Positions 28,450-37,726 of a DNA stretch of 52,855 bases are shown one piece after another. The stretch's first letter is position 1. Each line of letters starts with the position of its first letter. Source of the stretch: Rikenellaceae bacterium (GTDB taxonomy: Bacteria; Bacteroidota; Bacteroidia; Bacteroidales; Rikenellaceae). The stretch lies in NCBI GenBank assembly GCA_015059805.1, contig SUZO01000016.1, positions 1-52,855 on the forward strand, written 5' to 3'. A program made the translations under genes and the position numbers. The notes beneath the pieces are model-generated. The model did not search any database and was not told the DNA's origin. It saw only the letters and a list, made by a program, of their open reading frames with translations.

Positions 28450-30165
28450 ATGAAGAAGATTCTAACCTTAACCCTATCACTGATTTTTGCCCTTACAGCC
28501 ACCGCACAGAGCAGCTTTGTATCAACTCTAACGGCAAAAGCATCAAAGGGTGCGACAGTATACGGCACTGTAGAGTGCAACGGCACACCGATTGAGGGCG
28601 TAGTTGTCTCTGACGGTGTAGAGGTTGTAAAGACCGATAAAAAAGGAGTGTACAACATCCCATCTCAAAAGAAGACGGGATATGTCTTTATCTCTATACC
28701 AAGCGGATATGAGGCTATGACCGAGGGGGCTGATGTTGTTCCGCAGCTCTGGGCAGTGCTTACTGCCGAGCCACATACAGTCGAGCGACACGACTTTAAC
28801 CTTCGCAAAGTGGATAATGACAAACACGTTATCGTTGCCGTTGCCGACATCCACCTTGCAAATAAGCTCAACGATGTAGCCACATTTACAAACTCATTTA
28901 TTCCGAGCCTCAAGGCGGAGATTGAGCAGTACAAGAGCGCCGGCATTCCTGTCTACACCCTCTGCATGGGCGACAGCAGCTTTGACACCTACTGGTACGA
29001 CTTCCTCTACGACATTACCGACTTCCGCAAAACTCTTCAGGATGTGGCATACCCAACACAGTTCTTCAACACTATGGGTAACCACGACAATGACGGCGCG
29101 ACACCATGTGATGAGAATACCGACTGGAATGCCTCGGCAAAGTATCGCAAGGCGTTTGGTCCGACATACTACTCCTTTAATATCGGTCGTGTGCACTACA
29201 TTATGCTTGACGACCAGATATACCACAACGAGCCACGCCCAGATGCAAAGATGGGCAAGGGTATTGTCGGCTCACGCAACCATACAACGGCACTTACCCG
29301 CGCACAGCTTGACTGGCTTGCAAAGGATTTGGCAACTGTGACAGACAAAAATACCCCTATCGTTATCGGTGTTCACAGCCCAATTTTCCGCTATAAGGAC
29401 TATATGAACGCTCCTGTAGATTGCCGCCTGCCAGCCGAGCAGCGTGACGAGTTTGTGGCTCTGTTTAAGGAGTTCCCGACAGTTCATATCCTCTCTGGAC
29501 ATACACACCGCAACCGTTGCTGCTATGGTCGCGACGATGCCGCTCAGCCAGACATTGCAAACTTTACAGAGCATACTGTTGCCGCCGTATCGGGTACTCG
29601 TTGGCATACATCAGCCTTTGGAGGTCCGCAGATTGCCGTTACAGGCGAGCCTGCAGGTTGTAAGATTTTTAAGATTGCCGACCGCGACATCAAGTGGTAC
29701 TTCAAGGCGACTGAATTCTCTGCCGACACGCAGTTCCGCTGCTTTGATATGAACGGCGTGAGCGACTTCTACCGCAACTCTGGCGAGATGCGCGTATTCC
29801 TTGACCACTTCCCAAAGCGCACAGACTACGGCAAGGATAAGTTCCGCGACAAGGTTATGATTCACGTCTGGGACTGGGCAAATGACTGGACAATTGAGGT
29901 TACCGAGAACGGCAAGCCGCTTGAGGTTATCCGCCAAAAGGCCGAGAATCCGCAGTATGTACTCGCATACGAGATCCCAAAGCGACTGTGGATGTTCAAC
30001 CTGGGCTCCGCATCGAGCCGCAAGAAGATTCGCCATCCGCACATGTTCCACGTCTCGCCATCTTCGCCAACATCTACCCTTGAGGTTACCGTTACCGACT
30101 GCTTTGGCAATAAGTACCACCAGACTATGGAGCGTCCAAAACCTTTCCACCTACATATGAAATAA
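28450..30165 (+). CDS. Secreted calcineurin-like phosphoesterase, tandem paralog 2
   Basis: The 571-residue product has signal MKKILTLTLSLIFALTATAQ and the same three-domain layout as its neighbours. All metal-binding motifs are kept: ADIHLANKLND, CMGDSSFDTYWYDF, MGNHDNDGATPCDENTDW, GVHSPIFRYKD and LSGHTHRNRC. The segment MGNHDNDGATPCDENTDWNA is identical in paralog 1, marking these two as the closer pair. It starts 12 bp after paralog 1 and ends 6 bp before paralog 3. Confidence 0.88.
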   Translation: MKKILTLTLSLIFALTATAQSSFVSTLTAKASKGATVYGTVECNGTPIEGVVVSDGVEVVKTDKKGVYNIPSQKKTGYVFISIPSGYEAMTEGADVVPQLWAVLTAEPHTVERHDFNLRKVDNDKHVIVAVADIHLANKLNDVATFTNSFIPSLKAEIEQYKSAGIPVYTLCMGDSSFDTYWYDFLYDITDFRKTLQDVAYPTQFFNTMGNHDNDGATPCDENTDWNASAKYRKAFGPTYYSFNIGRVHYIMLDDQIYHNEPRPDAKMGKGIVGSRNHTTALTRAQLDWLAKDLATVTDKNTPIVIGVHSPIFRYKDYMNAPVDCRLPAEQRDEFVALFKEFPTVHILSGHTHRNRCCYGRDDAAQPDIANFTEHTVAAVSGTRWHTSAFGGPQIAVTGEPAGCKIFKIADRDIKWYFKATEFSADTQFRCFDMNGVSDFYRNSGEMRVFLDHFPKRTDYGKDKFRDKVMIHVWDWANDWTIEVTENGKPLEVIRQKAENPQYVLAYEIPKRLWMFNLGSASSRKKIRHPHMFHVSPSSPTSTLEVTVTDCFGNKYHQTMERPKPFHLHMK

Positions 30166-30171
30166 CCGACT

Positions 30172-31905
30172 ATGAAACGAGCAATACTTACACTTCTTGC
30201 CCTAACTGCCAGCCTTTCGCTTGCAGCACAGAGCACCTTTGTATCTACCCTGAAGGCAAAGGCAGCAAAAGGGGCGACTATTTATGGCACTGTTGAGTGC
30301 GACGGCACACCGATAGAGGGTGTCGCCGTATCGGACGGATTTACGATTGTCAAGACCGACAAAAAGGGTGTCTACAACCTTGTATCAGAGAAGAGAAATG
30401 GCAATGTCTTTATAACCATTCCGAGTGGATATGAGGCGACTGTTGCTGAGGGTGATGTTCAGCCTCAATATTGGGCAGCCCTTACTGCTGATAAGGGGAG
30501 TGCCGAGCGTCACGACTTCTGCCTTAAAAAGGTTGATAACGACAAGCACGTTATGCTTGCCATTACAGATATCCACCTCTCTAATCAGCTTGGCGATATT
30601 GAGCAGCTCAAGACAATCGTTATGCCTCGCATAAAGGAGGAGGTAGAGAGGTATCGCCAGCAGGGCATCCCTGTCTACACGATGTGCATGGGCGACAGCA
30701 GCTTTGACCTCTTCTGGTACGACTTCCTCTTTGACATCAAGGATTTCCGCACGACAATCGGCAAAATTGGCTACCCGACACCTATCTTCCACACTATGGG
30801 CAACCACGACAATGATGGGGCGACAGAGCCAAATGCCGATACAGACTTTAACGCAACAAAGAGATACCGCGACACCTTTGGTCCGACATACTACTCCTTT
30901 AATATAGGCAAGGTGCACTATATTATGCTTGACAATCTGCGCTATCGCAACGAGAAGCGCGAGAATATGAAGCCAGGCAAGAATATGGCGGGCGCACGAA
31001 ACTACGACCATATTGTCGTGGAGGAGCAGATGGAGTGGCTACGCAAAGACCTTGCGATGATTGAGGATAAAACTACCCCTATTGTTGTAGGTATGCACTG
31101 CCCAGTCTACCGAATGCTCTCTGAACACAACTCCACAGAGCTATATAGCTACTTTACAGACGAGAAGGGTGGTCGCTCACTACCCCCTGCGCTCTACTTC
31201 TCAGAGGCTTTCAAGGAGTTTAAGGATGTACATTACCTTACTGGTCACACCCACAAACTTATCACAACACACTGCAAGCAGAGCACTGCCTATCCGCAGT
31301 TAGCCAATACCATTGACCACAATGTGAGCGCTATTTGCGGTGCGTGGTGGTTTACGGCGGCACACGGAGGTCCACACCTCGCCCCAGATGGCTCGCCTGC
31401 AGGATTTACGGTCTTTCCAGTGGATGGTAAGAGTATTGAGTGGTACTTCACCTCTGCCGACTGTGGTGCAGATGTTCAGTTCCGAACTTTTGACCTCAAC
31501 ACTGTGCGCGACTACTACAAAGACTCTGGCGAGATGCGCGTATTTCTTGAGAACAACCCACAGCGAACAGACTTTGCAACGGTGGCAGACAACCGCGTAG
31601 CGATACACGTTTGGGATTGGGCTCCCGACTGGAAGATTTCTGTCACAGAGAACGGCAAGTCGCTGAAGGTAACCCACGAGCCAATGGAGAATCCGCAGTA
31701 CACTGTTGCCTACTGCATTCCAAAGTCGGTTTGGCGTCGTGACCTTACCGCAAACAAATATAAGGCAGAGACAACGGCACACATGTTCCACGTCACAGCC
31801 TCTGCACCAGATACGACTCTTGAGATAACCGTTACTGATAGTTTCGGCAGAAGATACACCGAGACCATGGTGCGTCCAAAGGAGTTTTCAAAAAATATGA
31901 GATAA
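30172..31905 (+). CDS. Secreted calcineurin-like phosphoesterase, tandem paralog 3
   Basis: The 577-residue product has signal MKRAILTLLALTASLSLAAQ. Motifs are TDIHLSNQLGD, CMGDSSFDLFWYDF, MGNHDNDGATEPN, GMHCPVYRM and LTGHTHKL. The loop after the fourth motif (SEHNSTELYSYFTDEKGGRS) and GAWWFTAAHGGPH near the active site differ from paralogs 1 and 2, so it probably has different specificity. The C-terminal domain WDWAPDWKISVTENGKSLKV is conserved. The ribulokinase-like gene follows after 19 bp. Confidence 0.88.
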   Translation: MKRAILTLLALTASLSLAAQSTFVSTLKAKAAKGATIYGTVECDGTPIEGVAVSDGFTIVKTDKKGVYNLVSEKRNGNVFITIPSGYEATVAEGDVQPQYWAALTADKGSAERHDFCLKKVDNDKHVMLAITDIHLSNQLGDIEQLKTIVMPRIKEEVERYRQQGIPVYTMCMGDSSFDLFWYDFLFDIKDFRTTIGKIGYPTPIFHTMGNHDNDGATEPNADTDFNATKRYRDTFGPTYYSFNIGKVHYIMLDNLRYRNEKRENMKPGKNMAGARNYDHIVVEEQMEWLRKDLAMIEDKTTPIVVGMHCPVYRMLSEHNSTELYSYFTDEKGGRSLPPALYFSEAFKEFKDVHYLTGHTHKLITTHCKQSTAYPQLANTIDHNVSAICGAWWFTAAHGGPHLAPDGSPAGFTVFPVDGKSIEWYFTSADCGADVQFRTFDLNTVRDYYKDSGEMRVFLENNPQRTDFATVADNRVAIHVWDWAPDWKISVTENGKSLKVTHEPMENPQYTVAYCIPKSVWRRDLTANKYKAETTAHMFHVTASAPDTTLEITVTDSFGRRYTETMVRPKEFSKNMR

Positions 31906-31924
31906 CCTAAAAACAACTACATAT

Positions 31925-33586
31925 ATGAAAGATTTTGTAATCGGCTTAGACTACGGTACTGACTCGGCGCGTGCCGTACTTGTCAATGCTCACACTGGCG
32001 AGCAGATTGCCGAGGCTGTACACAACTACGCCCGCTGGTCGCGTGGTGAGTACTGCAATGCCCTTGAGAGCCGCTTCCGTCAGCACCCGCTTGACTATAT
32101 TGAGGCTCTAAAGAGCGTGCTGCACGGAGTGTTAGATGGCAATAAGGATATTGCCCCTTATGTTCGCGCGATTGCTGTAGATACTACTGCCAGCACACCG
32201 TGCCTTACAGACGAGCACCTGCAGCCACTCTCGCTGAAGGAGGAGTATAAGGATAACCCCGATGCGATGTTCGTTCTGTGGAAGGACCATACGGGCGTTG
32301 CTGAGGCTGCCGCTATTGAAGAGGCTTGCCATAGTAGCGAGATTGATTATACACAGGTATCGGGCTACCACTACTCTGCCGAGTGCTTCTGGGCGAAGGT
32401 TATGCACCTGCTCGGCACAAATGCCGATATGCGCCGCGATGCTCGCTCGGTAATTGAGTGTAGCGACTTTATCACAGCGACCCTTACAGGTACTACAGAC
32501 CCTAAAAAAGCTCGTATGGGACACTGCAATGCTGCACAAAAGATGTTCTGGAGCGAGGATTGGGGCGGCTTCCCACCAGAGAGTTTCTTTGAGGCTCTTG
32601 ACCCTGCCCTTGTGCCTATTCTCCGTACGCTGAATGCAAATAAGTACACCTGCGACAAGCCATACGGCACTATTAGCAGTCAGTGGGCAGAGGAGTTAGG
32701 TCTAAATAGCGATGTTATTATCGGCTGCGGAAATGTAGACTCTCATCAGGGAGCTATAGGCGCAGGTGTGGCATATAAGACGGCGATGATTAACCTCGGA
32801 ACATCTGGCTGCTGCATGTTCGTTATCCCAAACGAGATTCTTAAGGGTAGAATTATTGACGGTGTATTTGGTCAGGCTGATAGCTGCATCATCCCTGGTC
32901 TTGTGGGCTTTGAGGTTGGTCTATCGGCATTTGGTGATGCATACGCGTGGTTGCGCAGAACGCTTGCATACCCTACTGTAGAGATTCTTGCAAAGAGCAG
33001 CAAGATTGACCCTGCAACCCGTCAGACTCTTGTAGACGAGGTGCTTGACAACATCCTTATAAAACTTGGCGAGGATGCGGCAAAGATTACTCCGCGCCTG
33101 GATGCCCCATTTGCAACCGACTGGTTCAATGGTCGTCGCTCTCCAGATCCAAATCAGATGTTGTGGGGCTCGCTGATGGGCTTAAGACTATCTACAACAG
33201 CGCCAGAGCTATATTATGCTATTGTTGAGGCTACGGCATTAGCGATGAAGACCATCGTAGACCATCTTGCCGAGCGAGGTATTCTCTTTGATGCCTTTAT
33301 CGGTGTGGGAGGCATTGCGCAGAAGGCTCCATTTGTGATGCAGATGCTCGCCGATGCCATTGGCAAGGATATCCGCGTGTCACAGACAAAGCAGTCGTGC
33401 GCCCTCGGCTCTGCAATATGTGCATCGGTCGTAGCGGGCATATACCCAACTATTGAGGCGGCACAGGCGGCACTTTGTCAGCCAATTATCCGCACTTATA
33501 CACCTAATGCCGAGCGTCGCGCCCTGCTACAGAAGCGCCACGAGATGTACCGCGCAGCAGGTAAATTTACAGAGAGTTTATTATAA
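31925..33586 (+). CDS. Ribulokinase-like FGGY-family sugar kinase
   Basis: The 553-residue cytoplasmic kinase opens GLDYGTDSARAVLVNAHTGE, then RWSRGEYCNALESRFRQHPL, very like AraB ribulokinases, and has the FGGY C-terminal domain (FDAFIGVGGIAQKAPFVMQM). It would phosphorylate a ketopentose such as L-ribulose with ATP. AraA and AraD partners are absent; the neighbours are phosphoesterases and FAD-dependent oxidoreductases, so the physiological substrate could be another polyol or ketose. I leave the symbol empty for that reason. Confidence 0.85.
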   Translation: MKDFVIGLDYGTDSARAVLVNAHTGEQIAEAVHNYARWSRGEYCNALESRFRQHPLDYIEALKSVLHGVLDGNKDIAPYVRAIAVDTTASTPCLTDEHLQPLSLKEEYKDNPDAMFVLWKDHTGVAEAAAIEEACHSSEIDYTQVSGYHYSAECFWAKVMHLLGTNADMRRDARSVIECSDFITATLTGTTDPKKARMGHCNAAQKMFWSEDWGGFPPESFFEALDPALVPILRTLNANKYTCDKPYGTISSQWAEELGLNSDVIIGCGNVDSHQGAIGAGVAYKTAMINLGTSGCCMFVIPNEILKGRIIDGVFGQADSCIIPGLVGFEVGLSAFGDAYAWLRRTLAYPTVEILAKSSKIDPATRQTLVDEVLDNILIKLGEDAAKITPRLDAPFATDWFNGRRSPDPNQMLWGSLMGLRLSTTAPELYYAIVEATALAMKTIVDHLAERGILFDAFIGVGGIAQKAPFVMQMLADAIGKDIRVSQTKQSCALGSAICASVVAGIYPTIEAAQAALCQPIIRTYTPNAERRALLQKRHEMYRAAGKFTESLL

Positions 33587-33605
33587 TTTTAATACAAAAT
33601 AGAGT

Positions 33606-34970
33606 ATGAAAACTATTATGGAACCAGCACGCGAATTGAAGGTGCGTGCAGAGGTAGATGTTCTTGTTGTTGGTGCAGGTCCTGCGGGAATTATTGCAGC
33701 CGAGGCGGCAGCAAAGGATAAGAATCTAAAGGTTATGCTCATTGAGCAGCGTGGTTATATGGGCGGTAACCTAACCATTGGTCTGCCAATACTCTCATTC
33801 CTCGGCCCTAAGGGCAATCAGGTTGTTAAGGGTGCTGCGCAGAAGTTTATTGACCGTATGACAGCAAAGGGTGCTGCATCTGCGCACTACCCTTGCAAAA
33901 ACCATATGTCCTTTACAATTATCGACCCAGATCAGGTTAAGACCGTTGCTTGGGAGATGATGGACGATGCGGGCGTAGAGGTACTTCTCTATGTCTTTGT
34001 TGCTGACACCATTGTTGAGAATGGTGTGGTCAAGGGCGTAATTATTGAGAGCAAGGCGGGTCGTGAGGTTATCCTTGCAAAGACCGTTATCGACTGCTCT
34101 GGCGATGGCGATGTAGCCTTCCGCGCAGGCGTTGAGTGCAACAAGGGCGACGAGAATGGCGGTATGCAGCCACCAACACTTATGTTCCTTATGCGTGGCG
34201 TAGAGACACAGAAGCTCCGCGATGCAATTTGCAACGAGCCAGAGAAGTACGATATGGATGTTATGCCTACATCGCAGTTCCGCAAGGATAAGTTCATTAC
34301 CGTAGGTCTGCGCGGCAGAATTGTTGAGGCACAGCAGAAGGGTTACAAGGTTCCTGTAGCCCGCACAATCCTTATTACTGGTCTTGAGGAGGACCAGATT
34401 TGGGTAAATATGACCCGCGTATCGGGCGTAGATAGTACAGACCCAGTGAGCTACACAAAGGGCGAGCACGATGCACGAGTGCAGATGTACGAGGTTATGG
34501 CATACCTGAAGGACTTTGTGCCAGGCTTTGAGAAGGCTTGGCTGGAGCACAGCGCAGCCTTTGTAGGTATCCGCGAGAGCCGCGTTATTGTCGGTAAGTA
34601 TGTTATGACAGCGCAGGATATCCTTGAGCAGAAGCCTTTTGAGGATGCTATTGCTGTTGCTGGTTACCCAGTAGATATCCACCACGCAAAGGGTGGCGAC
34701 TGCACAATGCTCTTCTGCGAGGATGCATATCAGATTCCTTATGGCGTGCTTGTGCCACAGAGAATCAAGGGTCTACTGGTTGCAGGTCGCTGCTCAGCTA
34801 TGGACCACGAGGCTATGGCAGCAACCCGTGTAATGAGTACCTGTATGGCTCTTGGTGAGGCGGCAGGTGTTGCAGCGCGCATTGCTGCAGCCGACGGCGT
34901 TGATGTTGGCGAAGTAGATATAACAAAGGTTCAACAGGCTCTGCTTGAGAATGGAGCATTTTTAGGATAA
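33606..34970 (+). CDS. FAD-dependent oxidoreductase, paralog 1
   Basis: The 454-residue product has an FAD-binding Rossmann fold (VDVLVVGAGPAGIIAAEAAA near residues 18-37), a second nucleotide motif DCSGDGDVAFRAGVECNKGD, and a C-terminal GRCSAMDHEAMAATRVMSTC. It fits the FAD_oxidored family (PF12831), whose members dehydrogenate diverse small substrates. No signal peptide is present, so it is cytoplasmic. It is paired with a close paralog 4 bp downstream; the two may form a heterodimer or act on related substrates. Confidence 0.85.
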   Translation: MKTIMEPARELKVRAEVDVLVVGAGPAGIIAAEAAAKDKNLKVMLIEQRGYMGGNLTIGLPILSFLGPKGNQVVKGAAQKFIDRMTAKGAASAHYPCKNHMSFTIIDPDQVKTVAWEMMDDAGVEVLLYVFVADTIVENGVVKGVIIESKAGREVILAKTVIDCSGDGDVAFRAGVECNKGDENGGMQPPTLMFLMRGVETQKLRDAICNEPEKYDMDVMPTSQFRKDKFITVGLRGRIVEAQQKGYKVPVARTILITGLEEDQIWVNMTRVSGVDSTDPVSYTKGEHDARVQMYEVMAYLKDFVPGFEKAWLEHSAAFVGIRESRVIVGKYVMTAQDILEQKPFEDAIAVAGYPVDIHHAKGGDCTMLFCEDAYQIPYGVLVPQRIKGLLVAGRCSAMDHEAMAATRVMSTCMALGEAAGVAARIAAADGVDVGEVDITKVQQALLENGAFLG

Positions 34971-34974
34971 GATT

Positions 34975-36339
34975 ATGAAAACATATTTTGAGCCAGCCCG
35001 CGAGGTAAAAGTTCGTGCTGAAGTTGATATCCTCGTCGTTGGTGGTGGTCCTGCAGGTATTATGGCTGCCGAGGCGGCTGCAAAGGGTGGCAAGGCAAAG
35101 GTTATGCTGCTTGAGCAGCGCGGATTTTTGGGCGGCAACCTTACGCTTGGTCTGCCAATTCTATCAATGCTTGACAAGGATGGCAACCAGATTATCAAGG
35201 GCGCTACTGGCAAGTTTGTAGAGCGTCTTCAGCAGCGCGGAATGGCTACTGGACATAAGCGTTGCAAGCTCCATATATCCCTTACAATGGTTGATCCAGA
35301 GGCTGTAAAGACCCTCTGCTGGGAGATTATGGATGAAAATGGCGTTGAGGTGCTGATGTATGTCAATGTAGTAGATACTATCGTTGAGAATGGAGCAGTT
35401 AAGGGTGTAATTATTGAGAGCAAGGCGGGTCGTGAGGCTATTCTTGCCAAGACAGTTATTGACTGCTCAGGCGATGGCGATGTAGCCTTCCGCGCGGGTG
35501 TTGAGTGCAACAAGGGCGACGAGAAGGGTCGTATGCAGCCTCCGACACTGATGTTCTCTATGCGCGGTGTTGATATTGACAAGGTGCGCGACAATGTTGT
35601 AAACCACTCTGACAAGTATGGCATGGATATTATGCCACCAGAGCAGTTCCGCACTGGCAACTTTACTATGGTTGGCTACCGCGACCAGCTGAGCGACGCC
35701 ATCTCGCGCGGCTTTAACATCACTGTTGCCCGCACAATCTTTATGACCGGACTTAAGGATGACGAGCTGTGGGTAAATATGACTCGCGTATCGGGTGGTG
35801 ATGCTACTGATCCTGCCAGCTACACGGCTGTAGAGCGAGAGTGCCGCCGACAGATGTACGACGTGGCTCGCTACCTTAAGGAGTACATCCCTGGCTTTGA
35901 GAATGCGTGGATAGAGACCGTGCCTCCATTTACGGGCATCCGCGAGACCCGCGTTATCGTTGGTAAGTATGTGATGACATCGGAGGACCTTCTTGAGGCT
36001 CGCCAGTTTGACGACGCCATTGCTGTAGCAAGCTACCCTATTGACCTTCACCACGAGGAGGGCGGCGACTGCACCCTTATCTACGGCAAAGGGTCTTACG
36101 ACATCCCATACCGCACGCTTGTACCACAGACTATTGAGTGTCTGCTTGTTGCAGGTCGCTGCTCATCTATGGATCACGGCGCTATGGCTGCCACCCGCGT
36201 AATGTCAACTGTTATGGCTATGGGCGAGGCTGCAGGTACTGCCGCTCGCATTGCCCTTGAGAGTGGTGTACTGCCATCAGAGGTTGATGTTAAGGCTGTG
36301 CAGCAGGCTCTACTTGAGAATGGTGGCTACCTTCGTTAG
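34975..36339 (+). CDS. FAD-dependent oxidoreductase, paralog 2
   Basis: The product has exactly the same length (454) as paralog 1 and most of its motifs: VDILVVGGGPAGIMAAEAAA, VIDCSGDGDVAFRAGVECNK, IRETRVIVGKYVMTSEDLLE and GRCSSMDHGAMAATRVMSTV. It differs around residues 80-110 and in the substrate-side segment near residues 200-250. Equal length without insertions suggests a fairly recent duplication kept under selection. The gene ends 3 bp before the EEP-family gene. Confidence 0.85.
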   Translation: MKTYFEPAREVKVRAEVDILVVGGGPAGIMAAEAAAKGGKAKVMLLEQRGFLGGNLTLGLPILSMLDKDGNQIIKGATGKFVERLQQRGMATGHKRCKLHISLTMVDPEAVKTLCWEIMDENGVEVLMYVNVVDTIVENGAVKGVIIESKAGREAILAKTVIDCSGDGDVAFRAGVECNKGDEKGRMQPPTLMFSMRGVDIDKVRDNVVNHSDKYGMDIMPPEQFRTGNFTMVGYRDQLSDAISRGFNITVARTIFMTGLKDDELWVNMTRVSGGDATDPASYTAVERECRRQMYDVARYLKEYIPGFENAWIETVPPFTGIRETRVIVGKYVMTSEDLLEARQFDDAIAVASYPIDLHHEEGGDCTLIYGKGSYDIPYRTLVPQTIECLLVAGRCSSMDHGAMAATRVMSTVMAMGEAAGTAARIALESGVLPSEVDVKAVQQALLENGGYLR

Positions 36340-36342
36340 AGT

Positions 36343-37224
36343 ATGAAAAGATTTGTTATTCTTCTACTTACACTCTTTACTTTCGGTGCTCTGGAGGCGA
36401 AAAATCCTCCCGTGCACCGAGTGATGAGTGCCAATATCCGCATTACAGGGCTTGATGCGGATAAAAATACAATCCACGAGTGGGATAACCGCAAGCACTA
36501 TATGATAGATGTCATCCGCAGCTATAAGCCCGATGTGATTATGATGCAGGAGGTTATCTACGACTCGTACAACTTCTGCAAGTCTAAGCTTAAGGAGTAT
36601 TACGTCTTTGGCTTTGAGGGACCAGAGATGGACCCTTATACCGAAGGCTACCACCTTATCGGCAAGAATGTTATCTTCCTTCGCAAGTCACGCTATGAAA
36701 TAGTCAGCGCAGGGTGTTACTGGCTCTCGGACGACCCGACAATAGCGGGCAGCATCTGCTGGGAGACTAACCGCGCCCGACATGCCAACTGGGTTCGTGT
36801 GCTTGACAAAAAGACGGGTAAGCAGATGCGACTGATAGATATCCACCTTGACCATAAGTCAAAGCTCGCCAAGGTGAATCAGGCGAAGATGATTGTCCGC
36901 GAGGCGGCTCAATATCAAGACTCCTTCCCGCAGATTATCTGTGCCGACATGAACTCTCGCAAGTACGAGGAGCAGGTAAAACACTTTACCCAAAATGGCT
37001 GGACTGACTGCTACGACGCTCTGCACAATGGCGTAGAGTTTGGACATACAGCCCACGCCTTTGAGGGTCTAAAGCGCCCACAGCGTCCGGGCAAGGGTCG
37101 TATAGATTATATCCTTACTAAGGGTAATGCCAAAGCGATAAGTTGCGATATTATCACCGACCACAAGGGAGAACAGTACCCCTCTGACCACTACTTTATG
37201 ATTGCCGAGATAGTTGTTGAGTAA
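36343..37224 (+). CDS. Secreted endonuclease/exonuclease/phosphatase-family protein
   Basis: The 293-residue product has a short signal peptide (MKRFVILLLTLFTFGALEAK) and the EEP fold: MSANIRITG, MMQEV (metal-binding Glu), RLIDIHLDHKSK, ICADMNSRK, GRIDYILTKG and the terminal SDHYFMIAEI with catalytic His. Extracellular members include DNases, sphingomyelinase-like and inositol-phosphate phosphatases. With three metallophosphoesterases upstream a phosphoester substrate is plausible, but unproven. It is the last gene before the terminator at 37270. Confidence 0.85.
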   Translation: MKRFVILLLTLFTFGALEAKNPPVHRVMSANIRITGLDADKNTIHEWDNRKHYMIDVIRSYKPDVIMMQEVIYDSYNFCKSKLKEYYVFGFEGPEMDPYTEGYHLIGKNVIFLRKSRYEIVSAGCYWLSDDPTIAGSICWETNRARHANWVRVLDKKTGKQMRLIDIHLDHKSKLAKVNQAKMIVREAAQYQDSFPQIICADMNSRKYEEQVKHFTQNGWTDCYDALHNGVEFGHTAHAFEGLKRPQRPGKGRIDYILTKGNAKAISCDIITDHKGEQYPSDHYFMIAEIVVE

Positions 37225-37269
37225 AAATCGGCATAAAAACAATAAGTGAGAGCTTTTGTGCTTCACTCT

Positions 37270-37306
37270 TTCGGCGGTGAGAGTCTATCTACCGCCGAAT
37301 TTATTT
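37270..37306 (+). terminator. Terminator of the 24-kb plus-strand run
   Basis: TTCGGCGGT (37270-37278) pairs perfectly with ACCGCCGAA (37291-37299) around a 12-nt loop and is followed by TTTATTTA. It lies 45 bp after the EEP gene. Confidence 0.8.
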
Positions 37307-37321
37307 ATCTGCATATCTTAT

Positions 37322-37356
37322 GGGAGTGTCTAACAAGTTTTTAGACACGCCCTTTT
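37322..37356 (+). terminator. Second hairpin with T-run
   Basis: GGGaGTGTCTA (37322-37332) pairs with TAGACACgCCC (37342-37352) with one internal mismatch, then CTTTTCG. It is a second intrinsic-type terminator right after the first. Its palindromic TCTAACAAG...TTTTTAGA form could also be the leftover end of a mobile element, but no duplicated target or transposase is seen. Confidence 0.6.
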
Positions 37357-37390
37357 CGTTAGAAGTTGTATAACAAGACCCTACGGAGTG

Positions 37391-37420
37391 TTGTCATTTG
37401 CGAAAATTTTACTAATTTTG
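37391..37420 (+). promoter_or_regulatory. Promoter of the BspA-like lipoprotein gene
   Basis: TTG (37391-37393) is followed after 19 nt by TAATTTTG (37413-37420), a Bacteroidales -33/-7 pair. The predicted start near 37427 leaves an unusually long leader of about 300 nt before the start codon at 37727. Confidence 0.65.
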
Positions 37421-37426
37421 TGGTGT

Positions 37427-37726
37427 TGGAGGCGTTTGCCCTCTCAGACATATTAGATGAAAGTGTTTTCGCTTTTATCCTTATACAGAAAATCTGACAG
37501 TTTTCAACGAAACGAGGATAACGACAGCACTCATTTCTTGTATAGCTATGTGGCTATGCACGTTTTGTGCATATACCCCATACTATCCAGGTGTGGGGTC
37601 TTGTATCGTTTATTCGTTTCGGGTTTTGTCAGAGCCTCTGTATAGATAAACGGAAGTCAGCTCCACACTTTCTGTTTTGTATAAATCTACCGCATAGGAG
37701 TTGGTTCGGTAATAAATTGTATTAAA
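37427..37726 (+). ncRNA. Long structured 5' leader of the lipoprotein gene
   Basis: Nested complementary arms span 37483-37643. ATACAGA pairs with TCTGTAT (37483/37637), CTGACA with TGTCAG (37494/37627), CGAAACG with CGTTTCG (37508/37615) and AACGA with TCGTT (37520/37606). They enclose two side hairpins, TATGCAC/GTGCATA (37555-37573) and CCCCA/TGGGG (37576-37598). The arms line up in order, so a single rod with a forked head forms. It resembles a cis-regulatory RNA but I do not recognise a known class. The short open frame at 37457-37645 runs through the stems and is not credible. Confidence 0.5.

Noticed and set aside
37322..37356. Insertion-sequence end
   Set aside because: The palindrome with a T-run is fully explained as a terminator. 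There is no transposase, second end or target duplication.
37457..37645. 62-codon open frame in the leader of the lipoprotein gene
   Set aside because: It coincides with the nested RNA arms, whose complementarity explains the sequence better, and the peptide has no family features.
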